Of a DNA stretch of 64,000 bases, positions 33,561-41,549 are shown in pieces. The notes below the pieces were generated by a model. It saw only the letters and a list, made by a program, of their open reading frames with translations, did not search any database and was not told the DNA's origin. How positions within the stretch are numbered: the first letter of the stretch is position 1; the number at the start of each line of letters is the position of its first letter. Where the stretch lies: the NCBI GenBank assembly GCA_045636425.1, contig JAZTXM010000014.1, forward strand, positions 1-64,000. The letters are read 5' to 3'. The position numbers and the translations under genes were made by a program. This stretch comes from UMGS1883 sp045636425 (GTDB lineage Bacteria; Bacillota; Clostridia; UMGS1883).

Positions 33561-34970
33561 TTAAACCAATTCTCCGTAGAGTATCCACGTTTGTGCCTTT
33601 GTTATTTTTACGTCAATAATTTTCCCCGTTAAAGACTCATCACCGCGGAAATTGACAATTTTGTTAGCGTAGTTTCTTCCGCTCAGCATTTCGCCGTCGG
33701 TTTTGCTTTTTCCCGAAACAAGCACCTTTTCAATCTTTCCCTCGTGGCGAAGATTCTTTTTATAACTTATTTCGTTCTGTTTTTCAAGAAGCTTTTTAAA
33801 ACGCAGGTCGATTTCTTCCTCGGTGGAAACATTTTCCCACTCTGCCGCCTTTGTACCTACTCTGGGAGAGTAGATAAAGGAGAAAAGGGAATCGTATCCG
33901 ACCTCCTGAAGAATAGAAAGCGTGTCCTCAAAATCCTCCTGTGTCTCCGTAGGGAAGCCCACGATAATATCCGTAGTGAGGCAAATATCGGGCATAAGCT
34001 CCTTTGCCTTTTTTACGATAGAGAGATACCTTTCCCTGTCATAGTGGCGGTTCATATCCGAGAGAACCTTACTGCTTCCCGATTGTAGGGGGAGATGAAG
34101 CTGATTGCAGATTTTTTCTTCCTCCGCCATGGCCTGAAGAAGCTTTTCCGAAATATCCTTGGGGTGGCTGGACATAAAGCGGATTCTTTCGATTCCGTCG
34201 ATTTTGCACACCTTTTTAAGAAGATGTGCAAAGGCATCCTTTTCGCCCCTGTCTTTGCCGTAGGAATTTACGTTCTGCCCGAGTAGCATTACTTCCTTAA
34301 CCCCTGTTTTTGCAAGTGAGGAAATTTCCTCCAAAATATCATCTTCAAGGCGGCTTCTTTCCCTGCCTCTCACATAGGGGACTATGCAGTAGGAGCAGAA
34401 ATTGTTACAACCATACATTACGGAAACAAACGCCCTTGCCCCGCCGTCGTAATTTACGGGAAGCCCCTCGGCAATGTTTTCGCCCACCGAAATATCAATC
34501 ACTCTCTCATTCTGCTCCAAAGCATCAAGCAAAAGGGAGGGGAATTTCCAGAGTGCGTGAGTGCCGAAAATCAGCCCCACATGGCGGTACTTTGACTTAA
34601 TACGCTTTGCAATATGCTCCTGCTGAGCCATACAACCGCATATGCCGATTATAAGCGAGGGCTTTTTCGCCTTTAAATGCTTGAGCGCGCCTAAGTTTCC
34701 GAATACACGCTCGTGTGCGTTTTCACGGATTGCACAGGTGTTGAAAATTATAACGTCAGCCTTTTCCCTCTCGTCGGTTAAGGTATAGCCCATCTGAAGG
34801 AGCATTCCCTCAATACGCTGTGAATCATTAACGTTTTGCTGACAGCCGTAGGTTTCAACCAATGCAAACATAGCTTGTCCTTTTATTGAGTTTTTAATTG
34901 ATGCCATAATCTGCCTTTGCTCATCTATTTGCTCAGGCGAGATGTGTATATTTCTCTCTGTCAACAACAA
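33561..34970 (-). CDS. miaB: tRNA-2-methylthio-N6-dimethylallyladenosine synthase
   Basis: The 469-aa radical-SAM methylthiotransferase acts on the i6A37 made by MiaA. The N-terminal cluster cysteines include YGCQQNVNDSQ (Cys about 43), the radical-SAM motif is CNNFCSYCIVPYVRGRERSR (about 188), and a C-terminal TRAM domain follows. The frame begins at a TTG (34970) with a weak ribosome site; an internal ATG at residue 22 behind AAAGG is possible, but the ISPEQIDEQRQ extension is common in the family. It heads the long housekeeping run and has its own promoter. Confidence 0.93.
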   Translation of the reverse strand: MLLTERNIHISPEQIDEQRQIMASIKNSIKGQAMFALVETYGCQQNVNDSQRIEGMLLQMGYTLTDEREKADVIIFNTCAIRENAHERVFGNLGALKHLKAKKPSLIIGICGCMAQQEHIAKRIKSKYRHVGLIFGTHALWKFPSLLLDALEQNERVIDISVGENIAEGLPVNYDGGARAFVSVMYGCNNFCSYCIVPYVRGRERSRLEDDILEEISSLAKTGVKEVMLLGQNVNSYGKDRGEKDAFAHLLKKVCKIDGIERIRFMSSHPKDISEKLLQAMAEEEKICNQLHLPLQSGSSKVLSDMNRHYDRERYLSIVKKAKELMPDICLTTDIIVGFPTETQEDFEDTLSILQEVGYDSLFSFIYSPRVGTKAAEWENVSTEEEIDLRFKKLLEKQNEISYKKNLRHEGKIEKVLVSGKSKTDGEMLSGRNYANKIVNFRGDESLTGKIIDVKITKAQTWILYGELV

Positions 34971-34999
34971 TCATCCAATCTAATATAAGAGTACACTTT

Positions 35000-35028
35000 A
35001 TTATATAATATTTAATTAAAAAAGTCAA
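35000..35028 (-). promoter_or_regulatory. miaB operon promoter
   Basis: On the minus strand TTGACT (35028-35023) and TATAAT (35005-35000) are 17 bp apart. The -35 box is part of the 3' arm of the upstream terminator stem. Confidence 0.75.
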
Positions 35029-35058
35029 AGAAAAAACAAGCTTTTCTTTGACTTTTTT
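35018..35058. terminator. Terminator of the peptidase gene
   Basis: AAAAAAGTCAAAGAAAA (35018-35034) pairs perfectly with 35042-35058. It ends the minus-strand peptidase transcript just before the miaB promoter, which it overlaps. Confidence 0.88.
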
Positions 35059-35064
35059 ACACTT

Positions 35065-36321
35065 TTATAACTTTACAATTGCATCTGTTAAAATATCAAA
35101 ATTCGTTGCCACGTCTTTATGGCTCCAGAATTCATCGGGAGCGTGCATGGTGGAGGGTTGGTCGGGGAACATTACACCGAAGGCAACGCAGTTTTTAAAG
35201 GATTTTGCATAGGTTCCGCCGCCGATTGCCATGGGCTTTGTATCATCACCCGTATGCTCTTTATAAATACCCCAAAGCGTAGATACCAAATGTGAGTCGG
35301 TGGGAACGTAGAGGGGCTTTTCATGGAAATAAACCTCTGCCGAAAGCTCCTTTTCCTCCGCCGCTTTTTTAATATTTTCGATCACCATTTCTCCGTCTGC
35401 CGTAATGGGATAGCGTATATCGTAGGAAAGAGTACATTTTTGACTGTCAGCATAAATTACCGAGGGGTTAATGCTCAGCGAAGTAATTTCGTCCTTTATA
35501 TCAATATTCATGGACTGTGCTGTGGTAAGGCTCATAAGGCGAGCAAAAGCACTGTCCTTTACCATGGGAACAATCTTTTCGGCAAGCTTTAATATAGCAT
35601 TTTCACCTTTTTCGGGGAGGCTTCCGTGTGCCGCAATGCCCTTTTCAAAGTATTCCTCTCCGTTTATAAACGCCCTTGCCTCGTCGGGAACTATATTTAC
35701 AACTGTGCCGCCCTCAAATTTAAAATCGGAGGGGGCAGCGGTTTCTTTTCCCGAAATCTTCACCCTGAGAAGTCCCTTTTCTCCGAAAACCACGGGATAG
35801 TCCGCATCGGGGGAGAAGGAAATTTCGGGAATTTCCTCGGTTTCTTTATAGCGTGCTATACATTTGCAACCGCCCGATTCCTCATCGCCGCCTATTATAA
35901 GGCGAACTCTCTTATCAAGCTCAATACCACTGTCACAGATAGCTTTCATAGCGTAGAGTGCAAGGAGAGCCGGCCCCTTGTCATCAATAACGCCTCTGCC
36001 GTAATATCCGTCCTCGGTTTCGGTACATTCAAGAGCAGGATAGCTCCAGCCGTCACCCGTTTCCACAGTGTCTGTATGGGCTATGATTCCAAGCATTTTT
36101 TCGCCTTCGCCCATTTCAATCCATCCGCAATAGCCGCCTAAGTTCTTTGTTTTGAAGCCAAAGCGTTTTCCTATTTCAAGAAAGGCTTCTATAGCTTCAT
36201 TTATGCCTTTTCCCAAAGGGGCGTTTTCGCTTTTTTCTCCGCAGTTTCCGTTAATGCTGTTAATGGAAACAAGCGTTTTTAAATCCTCGGTAAAAGCTTC
36301 TTTGTTAAATGTAAGTTTCAT
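35065..36321 (-). CDS. M20-family dipeptidase, PepV-like
   Basis: The ATG at 36321 behind AGGAAGGA gives 418 aa; the longer open frame runs through the 276-bp repeat element. The zinc ligands and catalytic residues are visible: IAHTDTVETGDGW, GRGVIDDKGPALLAL, GGDEESGGCKC, SFSPDADYPV and MHAPDE near the C-terminus. PepV-type enzymes cleave a broad range of dipeptides in the cytoplasm. The 276-bp element lies 15 bp upstream of the start, between it and the CDF gene, so transcription may come through the element. Confidence 0.9.
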   Translation of the reverse strand: MKLTFNKEAFTEDLKTLVSINSINGNCGEKSENAPLGKGINEAIEAFLEIGKRFGFKTKNLGGYCGWIEMGEGEKMLGIIAHTDTVETGDGWSYPALECTETEDGYYGRGVIDDKGPALLALYAMKAICDSGIELDKRVRLIIGGDEESGGCKCIARYKETEEIPEISFSPDADYPVVFGEKGLLRVKISGKETAAPSDFKFEGGTVVNIVPDEARAFINGEEYFEKGIAAHGSLPEKGENAILKLAEKIVPMVKDSAFARLMSLTTAQSMNIDIKDEITSLSINPSVIYADSQKCTLSYDIRYPITADGEMVIENIKKAAEEKELSAEVYFHEKPLYVPTDSHLVSTLWGIYKEHTGDDTKPMAIGGGTYAKSFKNCVAFGVMFPDQPSTMHAPDEFWSHKDVATNFDILTDAIVKL

Positions 36322-36336
36322 AGCAGTTTTCCTTCC

Positions 36337-36612
36337 TAGCCGAAAGGGAATAATCCAAACTCGATTTTCAGAGGCGGATTTCCGCTTTCGCCGTGTTAAA
36401 ATACTCGGAAATACACAAAGTATTCCCTGCGTTTTTGCCTTGCGCAACCAAAAATCCGCTCTCTGAAAATTCTTCGACTCCAAACGGATGAAATTTTGAG
36501 TAGATTTTGGTGCGGAAGATGCAGCAAGGCTTTGTGCCTTGCAAAGATGACAAGCCGAAAGATGCCGAAATTTCGCCGTTTGAAGCGGGTTCGGATTACT
36601 CTCTTTCGGCTA
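36337..36612. mobile_element. 276-bp palindromic element, copy 1 (MITE-like)
   Basis: The ends form an imperfect 25-bp terminal inverted repeat: TAGCCGAAAG (36337-36346) pairs with CTTTCGGCTA (36603-36612), and pairing continues inward with a few G-T type mismatches. TA at both ends could be a target duplication. An inner inverted repeat around TTTTCAGAG and CTCTGAAAA gives a second stem, and a GCAAGGC/GCCTTGC hairpin lies near 36520. The core from TTCTTCGAC through GTGCGGA to GACAA aligns with copy 2 at 52660. No transposase is present. The outer TAG is also the stop codon of the CDF gene. Confidence 0.65.
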
Positions 36613-37773
36613 CCCCAAATATGATACCTCTGCGGTAATCACGGCATAATAATTTTCGTTCACGCTTTTGATACATTCTTCAAGCTCTGACGATATTTTA
36701 TCCCTTTCAGGGTAAATGTGTGGGGGAAGAATCAAATCAAAAATTACGTTTGTATGAGTGGGACCGGGGACAATCCTTAAATCGTGCACATTCCCCTCGG
36801 GGCAAATCTCTGAAAGCTTTTCCGAGAGTACCGAGTAAATCTCCTTTAAAACGGGGTTATTTACATCAATGGGGTCCATGTGAATAATTGCCTCACAACC
36901 AAGCTCGTCGGAAATTCGCCTCTCAACTGTGTCTGCCGCATCGTGCAGGGCAAAAATCTCTTTGCTTCCGTCAACCTCCATATGGAGAGATACAAAAATT
37001 TTATCAGGACCGTAATTGTGCACCACAAGGTCGTGAATCCCCAGAGTTTCGGGGTTTTCCCTGACAATTGCTTCTACTTTTTTTACAAAATCAGCATCAG
37101 GAGCACCGCCTAAAAGCGGGGAGGAAGCCTCCATAACGGAACTGATGCCCGTCTTTATAATCATAAGGGAAACCAATGTGCCCACGTATCCGTCAATATA
37201 TATTCCGCCGTAATGCATAACAAAAGAAGAAACAAGAATCGCACCCGTGGCAATGGCATCGGTGAGTGAGTCTGTGGCAACGGCTTTCATGGAGGGGGAA
37301 TCAATTTTTTTGCCGTATTTTCTGTTGTAGTATGCCATATACAGTTTAACCGCAATGGAGATAATTAACACTACTACCAGGGCTTTGTTGAAAATAAATT
37401 CACCCGGATTTATAATTTTGTCGATGGAGCTTTTAAGAAGCTCGGCGCCTACTAAAATTATGGCAAAAGAAACGGCTATCCCCGCAACATATTCAATTCT
37501 GCCGTGCCCGAAAGGATGCTCACGGTCGGGCTTTTGCGATGAAAGGATAAATCCGAACAGGCTTATTATTGAAGAGCCTGCGTCGGTCAGATTGTTGAAT
37601 GCATCGGCAGTTATGGAAATGGAGGAGCTTATTATACCCACAGCAAGCTTCAGGGCAAAAAGCACCATATTCAGAAATATTCCCATGCCGCCGCACACGT
37701 AGCCGTATATACTGCGTGCTTTACGGACATCGGTATCTTTGGGAATAAACCGATTCAGAATCCACGAAACCAT
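36610..37773 (-). CDS. Cation diffusion facilitator transporter
   Basis: The 387-aa protein has about six transmembrane helices and the CDF metal sites: ITADAFNNLTDAGSS in TM2, HPFGHGRIEYV in the loop, and ATDSLTDAIATGA in TM5. A cytoplasmic ferredoxin-like domain follows. CDF proteins export Zn, Fe, Mn or Co by proton exchange. It starts 18 bp after the cation exchanger 1 gene, whose leader is a yybP-ykoY riboswitch, so Mn2+ export is the most likely role (inference). Its TAG stop is the first triplet of the 276-bp element. Confidence 0.88.
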   Translation of the reverse strand: MVSWILNRFIPKDTDVRKARSIYGYVCGGMGIFLNMVLFALKLAVGIISSSISITADAFNNLTDAGSSIISLFGFILSSQKPDREHPFGHGRIEYVAGIAVSFAIILVGAELLKSSIDKIINPGEFIFNKALVVVLIISIAVKLYMAYYNRKYGKKIDSPSMKAVATDSLTDAIATGAILVSSFVMHYGGIYIDGYVGTLVSLMIIKTGISSVMEASSPLLGGAPDADFVKKVEAIVRENPETLGIHDLVVHNYGPDKIFVSLHMEVDGSKEIFALHDAADTVERRISDELGCEAIIHMDPIDVNNPVLKEIYSVLSEKLSEICPEGNVHDLRIVPGPTHTNVIFDLILPPHIYPERDKISSELEECIKSVNENYYAVITAEVSYLG

Positions 37774-37791
37774 AAACTACCTCCGAAATTT

Positions 37792-38739
37792 TTATAAAAT
37801 AGAGTATGCCCTGAGAATTATATATACTACATAAACCACATAAATAATAACGCTTATATATCCCTCAACACGGGAAACCTTGCTCTTTGTTTTGCACACA
37901 GCGAACATCAGAAGGCTCATACCGATAAGAAGAATTGTATCAATAAGAGCGCCTACCTCACAGTTCAGAGGATGTACGATGCCGCTCATACCCAGGATAA
38001 AGAGAATGTTAAATATATTGGAGCCGATAACGTTACCTAAGGCAATTTCACTTTCGCCCTTTTTAGCCGCTACCACGCTTGTTACAAGCTCGGGAAGGCT
38101 CGTTCCCACGGCAACGATTGTAAGCCCGATTAAAAGCTCGCTCATACCTAAAGCCTCGGCAAAGAAGGTTGCCGCATTTACCGTGATTGTGCCGCCTGAT
38201 ACAATTGCCGCAATACCGATTGCAATAAATAAAAGGCTTTTGGGAAGAGAAAGGGTTTTATATTCTTCGCCGTCTTCGCTTCTGTTTTTAAGTGCGGAGC
38301 GTACAAGAAGCAGAATATAGCCTACAAAAAGCACAAATAAGATAATAGCCTCAACAAGAGAAAGGGTAGTGTCTATAAGCATTAGTGCAAGAAGCAGTGT
38401 AGAAAGAATACTGATAGGAAAGTCCCTTTTCATAATCACTTTATCAATCACAAAGGGGCAGATAATTGCAGAAACGCCTACAACGCCGAGAAGATTAAAA
38501 ATATTACTTCCCACAACATTGGCAATGGAAAGGTCATAAGCCCCTTTAAACGATGCGGAAATACTAACCGCCGCTTCGGGAAGGCTTGTTCCGATGGAAA
38601 CAATGGTAAGACCGATTATAACCGAAGGAATCTTGAAGATTTTTGCAACGGAGCTGCTTCCGTCCACGAAAAGGTCAGCTCCTTTAATCAAAAAGAAAAA
38701 ACCTAAAACAAGTAAAAACAAATTCAGTACGTAATCCAT
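37792..38739 (-). CDS. CaCA-family Na+(or H+)/Ca2+ exchanger 1
   Basis: The ATG at 38739 follows GAGGTG; the open frame upstream is riboswitch sequence. The 315-aa protein is of the YrbG type, with about ten hydrophobic helices and two inverted alpha repeats: GTSLPEAAVS with VVGSNIFNLLGV, and GTSLPELVTS with VIGSNIFNIL. The closely similar gene at 39002 shows a tandem duplication that includes the riboswitch. YrbG relatives behind Mn riboswitches are thought to move divalent cations, Mn2+ among them. Confidence 0.9.
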   Translation of the reverse strand: MDYVLNLFLLVLGFFFLIKGADLFVDGSSSVAKIFKIPSVIIGLTIVSIGTSLPEAAVSISASFKGAYDLSIANVVGSNIFNLLGVVGVSAIICPFVIDKVIMKRDFPISILSTLLLALMLIDTTLSLVEAIILFVLFVGYILLLVRSALKNRSEDGEEYKTLSLPKSLLFIAIGIAAIVSGGTITVNAATFFAEALGMSELLIGLTIVAVGTSLPELVTSVVAAKKGESEIALGNVIGSNIFNILFILGMSGIVHPLNCEVGALIDTILLIGMSLLMFAVCKTKSKVSRVEGYISVIIYVVYVVYIILRAYSIL

Positions 38740-38825
38740 AAAATTCACCTCAAAAAATTTTATTTTGATAAAAACTTTGTGTGGTGAAGCCTTTTTCGCT
38801 TTTTTGCACCCCCTTTTGCACAAAA

Positions 38826-38954
38826 AAAGACTTCTATCGCACAAAAATGCAATAAAAGTCTCGCAGTACCGAAAGGTATACAAAAGCGGATGACAAAATC
38901 ATCGTACTGACGCCGTTGTACCGCATCACTGATGCGTTAGCTACTCCCTTTTAT
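38826..38954 (-). promoter_or_regulatory. yybP-ykoY (Mn2+) riboswitch 1 with terminator
   Basis: Read on the minus strand, the leader starts with AAAAGGGAGTAGC, contains ACAACGGCGTCAGTACG and ends with GCGAGACTTTT, the conserved pieces of the yybP-ykoY aptamer. The GAGACTTTTATTGC part is also the 5' arm of a terminator (down to about 38828) with a T run. Ligand binding would hold that strand in the aptamer and let transcription continue, the known Mn2+-on mechanism. Confidence 0.88.
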
Positions 38955-38960
38955 GTGTTG

Positions 38961-38989
38961 ATTTTACCATAACCTTGAAAAAATGTCAA
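38961..38989 (-). promoter_or_regulatory. Promoter of riboswitch 1 transcript
   Basis: TTGACA and TAAAAT on the minus strand are 17 bp apart and end about seven bases before the riboswitch leader. Confidence 0.8.
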
Positions 38990-39001
38990 TCAGATTTATA
39001 G

Positions 39002-39955
39002 TTAAAACCCAAGCATATTAAATGCCCGTAATACAGTATATGCAACATATATCACATAAAGTGCCACGCAAACTGCTCCCTCGGGGCGTGATGCCTTTTT
39101 ACTTGTAACACAGGCAATATACATAAGAATATTAACCCCTATAAGAATAGCTGTATCAATAAGAGCTTCCTTTCCGCAGAAAAGGGGATGCACAAGACCG
39201 CTCATACCCAAGATAAACATGATGTTAAATATGCACGAGCCTACAACATTACCCAGCGCAATTTCACTTTCGCCTTTTTTAGCGGCTACAATACTCGTCA
39301 CAAGTTCGGGGAGAGATGTTCCCACGGCAACAACGGTAAGGCCGATAAGCATTTCGCTCATACCAAATTCTTTTGCGAAGAATTTTGCACTGTCAACCGT
39401 AAAAGTTCCTCCCAGGATAATGCCGATACCTCCGAGGAGTATAAATATAAGGCTCTTTCCCATAGGCATAGGCTTATCTTCTGACTCTGAATCCCGACGG
39501 TCTTTAAGTGCCGATACCACCAAAAGAATAATGTAAGCTACAAAGAAAACGAACAAAATCCCTGCTTCAAGTCGTGAAAGTGTATTGTCAAGAAGCATAA
39601 TTGCAAGAAGTATTGTCAGCCCTATGCAAATGGGAAAGTCCCTTTTCATTATCATTTTGTCAACAACGAAGGGGCAGATAAGTGCAGATGCACCTACAAC
39701 CACAAGCAGATTGAAAATGTTAGAGCCGATTACATTCGCAATGGAAAGGTCGAAGCTTCCCTGAAGTGATGAAGTGATACTAACCGCCGCTTCGGGAAGG
39801 CTTGTTCCGATAGAAACAATGGTAAGACCGATTATAACCGAAGGAATCTTGAAGATTTTTGCAACGGAGCTGCTTCCGTCCACGAAAAGGTCAGCACCCT
39901 TTACAAGGAAGAAAAATCCACACAGAAGAAAAATTAAGTTAATTAAATAATCCAT
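39002..39955 (-). CDS. CaCA-family Na+(or H+)/Ca2+ exchanger 2
   Basis: The 317-aa paralog of exchanger 1 has the same two alpha repeats (GTSLPEAAVSITSSLQGS and GTSLPELVTSIVAAKKGES, each followed by GSNIFN or GSCIFN). The second repeat has GSCIFN where exchanger 1 has GSNIFN, a change next to the ion site that might alter specificity. It has its own promoter and Mn riboswitch. The two copies are nearly identical in the first 60 residues, which indicates recent duplication or gene conversion. Confidence 0.9.
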   Translation of the reverse strand: MDYLINLIFLLCGFFFLVKGADLFVDGSSSVAKIFKIPSVIIGLTIVSIGTSLPEAAVSITSSLQGSFDLSIANVIGSNIFNLLVVVGASALICPFVVDKMIMKRDFPICIGLTILLAIMLLDNTLSRLEAGILFVFFVAYIILLVVSALKDRRDSESEDKPMPMGKSLIFILLGGIGIILGGTFTVDSAKFFAKEFGMSEMLIGLTVVAVGTSLPELVTSIVAAKKGESEIALGNVVGSCIFNIMFILGMSGLVHPLFCGKEALIDTAILIGVNILMYIACVTSKKASRPEGAVCVALYVIYVAYTVLRAFNMLGF

Positions 39956-40001
39956 AACGCACCTCGCTAATATTATAATGGGAAACGGAGGGTTTTAAAA
40001 C

Positions 40002-40128
40002 AAAAAAAGAGACTTTTATTGCACAAAAATGCAATAAAAGTCTCGCTGTTTCATACAAAAGCGGGTAATAAAATTACCGTACTGACGCCGTTGTAACGGA
40101 TAAATCCGCCGCTACTCCCTTTCATTGT
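40002..40128 (-). promoter_or_regulatory. yybP-ykoY (Mn2+) riboswitch 2 with terminator
   Basis: The minus-strand leader carries GAAAGGGAGTAGCGGCGG, ACGGCGTCAGTACGG and GCGAGACTTTT. A perfect 15-bp terminator stem, GAGACTTTTATTGCA with its complement (about 40009-40045), is followed by seven T. It controls exchanger 2 as riboswitch 1 controls exchanger 1. Confidence 0.88.
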
Positions 40129-40133
40129 GTCTT

Positions 40134-40162
40134 AGTTTATCACAGGAAAGTTCTTTTGTCAA
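40134..40162 (-). promoter_or_regulatory. Promoter of riboswitch 2 transcript
   Basis: TTGACA and TAAACT on the minus strand, spacing 17, lie just upstream of the riboswitch leader. Confidence 0.78.
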
Positions 40163-40202
40163 ATAATTTCTTTAAAGTCACATATTGAGCCGTCAGGCAA
40201 AC

Positions 40203-41549
40203 TTAGTTCTCACGTTGAAGCAGTGAAACAGCTTCAACGTGAGAAGTCATCGGGAACTGGTCAAAAGCATGAGCTTCCTTTAAAGTATATCCGTTTTCGC
40301 ACAAATATTTTGCATCTCGTGCCATAGTGGCACAGTCACAGGAAACATAGACAATTCTTTCGGGCATCATACAGGCTATTGCCGAAAGAAGCTTCTCATC
40401 ACAGCCCTTTCGGGGAGGGTCAAGGACTACCACGTCAGCTTTTTCGCCCTCTTTTATAAGCTTTGGTGCAACATTTTCCGCCTCGCCGCAAAAAAACTCC
40501 GCATTGTCAATGCCGTTGAGCTTTGCGTTCCCCACTGCGTTTTTAACCGCATCCTCCACGATTTCAATTCCTATTACCCTTTTCGCCTCTTTTGCAAGGA
40601 AAAGACTGATGCTTCCCGTCCCGCAGTAAAGGTCAAACACGGTCTGTGTTTTATCGAGATTTGCAAGAGACAGTGCCTTTTCGTAAAGAAGCCTTGTGGT
40701 GTAAGGATTCACCTGATAAAAGCTTTTATAATGCACCTTATACTTTATGTCACCGATATTGTCATAAATATAGGGCACGCCGTATATTACCTTGTCCCTT
40801 TCGCCGTACACATTATTTGTGCGGTCGGGGTTTATGTTTATTACAATACCTTTTACAAAAGGAAATTCCTCCGTTATTCTGTCAATAAGGCTTTCGGTGC
40901 AGGGAAGATTCTTTTTCGCAACAAGCACCAAAACCGCTTCGTCCTTTCCCGTCCGCATACAAATTCTGCGCAGGTTTCCGCTTCCGCTTTTTTCGTCATA
41001 CACGGAAATATTGTTCTCGGTAGCCCAGGCACAAACCGCCTCTGCAACGCGGTTTGTACGCTCGTCCTGCAAGCTGCACTCTTTCGGCACGACTACCCTG
41101 TGGCTGTGAGGGGCATAAAATCCTGCCTTAACGCCCTCGTCCGTCAAAACCACGGGAAACTGTGCCTTATTTCTGTAATGATAGCACGGCTCGCTTCCCA
41201 CAGCGGAGGAAACTACAGCATCATGGAATCCTCCGATACGCCTTAAGGCATCCTGGACCTTGTTCTTTTTATATTCAAGCTGTGCCTCGTAAGCAACGCT
41301 CTGCATACTGCAACCGCCGCATTTTCCGAACACATCGCACTGTGGCTGGGTGCGGAGGGGGGAAGGTGTTATCACGCTCAAAAGCTTTCCGTAGCCAAAA
41401 TTCTTTTTTTCTTTCACGATCAGAATTTCTGCCGTATCACCTTTTACGGCGGAGGGGACAAAGACGGTAAATCCCTCAGGCTTTGCAATGCCCTCTCCGT
41501 CTGCACCGAATGCTGTTATTTCTGCTGTGTGGATTGTATTTTTGTACAT
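40203..41549 (-). CDS. 23S rRNA (uracil-5-)-methyltransferase, RlmCD type
   Basis: The 448-aa enzyme has an N-terminal TRAM domain (residues about 5-60), Fe-S cluster cysteines in CDVFGKCGGCSMQ (about 72-84), the SAM site FDLYCGTGSISLFLA and the catalytic VVLDPPRKGCDE and YVSCDCATMARD motifs. It makes m5U in 23S rRNA (or tRNA); single Gram-positive RlmCD enzymes modify two sites. It starts behind AAAGGAAG and overlaps the end of the GH13 gene by 34 nt. Confidence 0.9.
   Translation of the reverse strand: MYKNTIHTAEITAFGADGEGIAKPEGFTVFVPSAVKGDTAEILIVKEKKNFGYGKLLSVITPSPLRTQPQCDVFGKCGGCSMQSVAYEAQLEYKKNKVQDALRRIGGFHDAVVSSAVGSEPCYHYRNKAQFPVVLTDEGVKAGFYAPHSHRVVVPKECSLQDERTNRVAEAVCAWATENNISVYDEKSGSGNLRRICMRTGKDEAVLVLVAKKNLPCTESLIDRITEEFPFVKGIVININPDRTNNVYGERDKVIYGVPYIYDNIGDIKYKVHYKSFYQVNPYTTRLLYEKALSLANLDKTQTVFDLYCGTGSISLFLAKEAKRVIGIEIVEDAVKNAVGNAKLNGIDNAEFFCGEAENVAPKLIKEGEKADVVVLDPPRKGCDEKLLSAIACMMPERIVYVSCDCATMARDAKYLCENGYTLKEAHAFDQFPMTSHVEAVSLLQREN

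Noticed and set aside
36322..36483. 54-residue extension of the peptidase
   Set aside because: It lies within the 276-bp repeat element and lacks the family's sequence; the ATG at 36321 has a ribosome site.
38740..38883. 48-residue N-terminal extension of exchanger 1
   Set aside because: The extension is the riboswitch terminator region; the ATG at 38739 has GAGGTG and matches exchanger 2's N-terminus.
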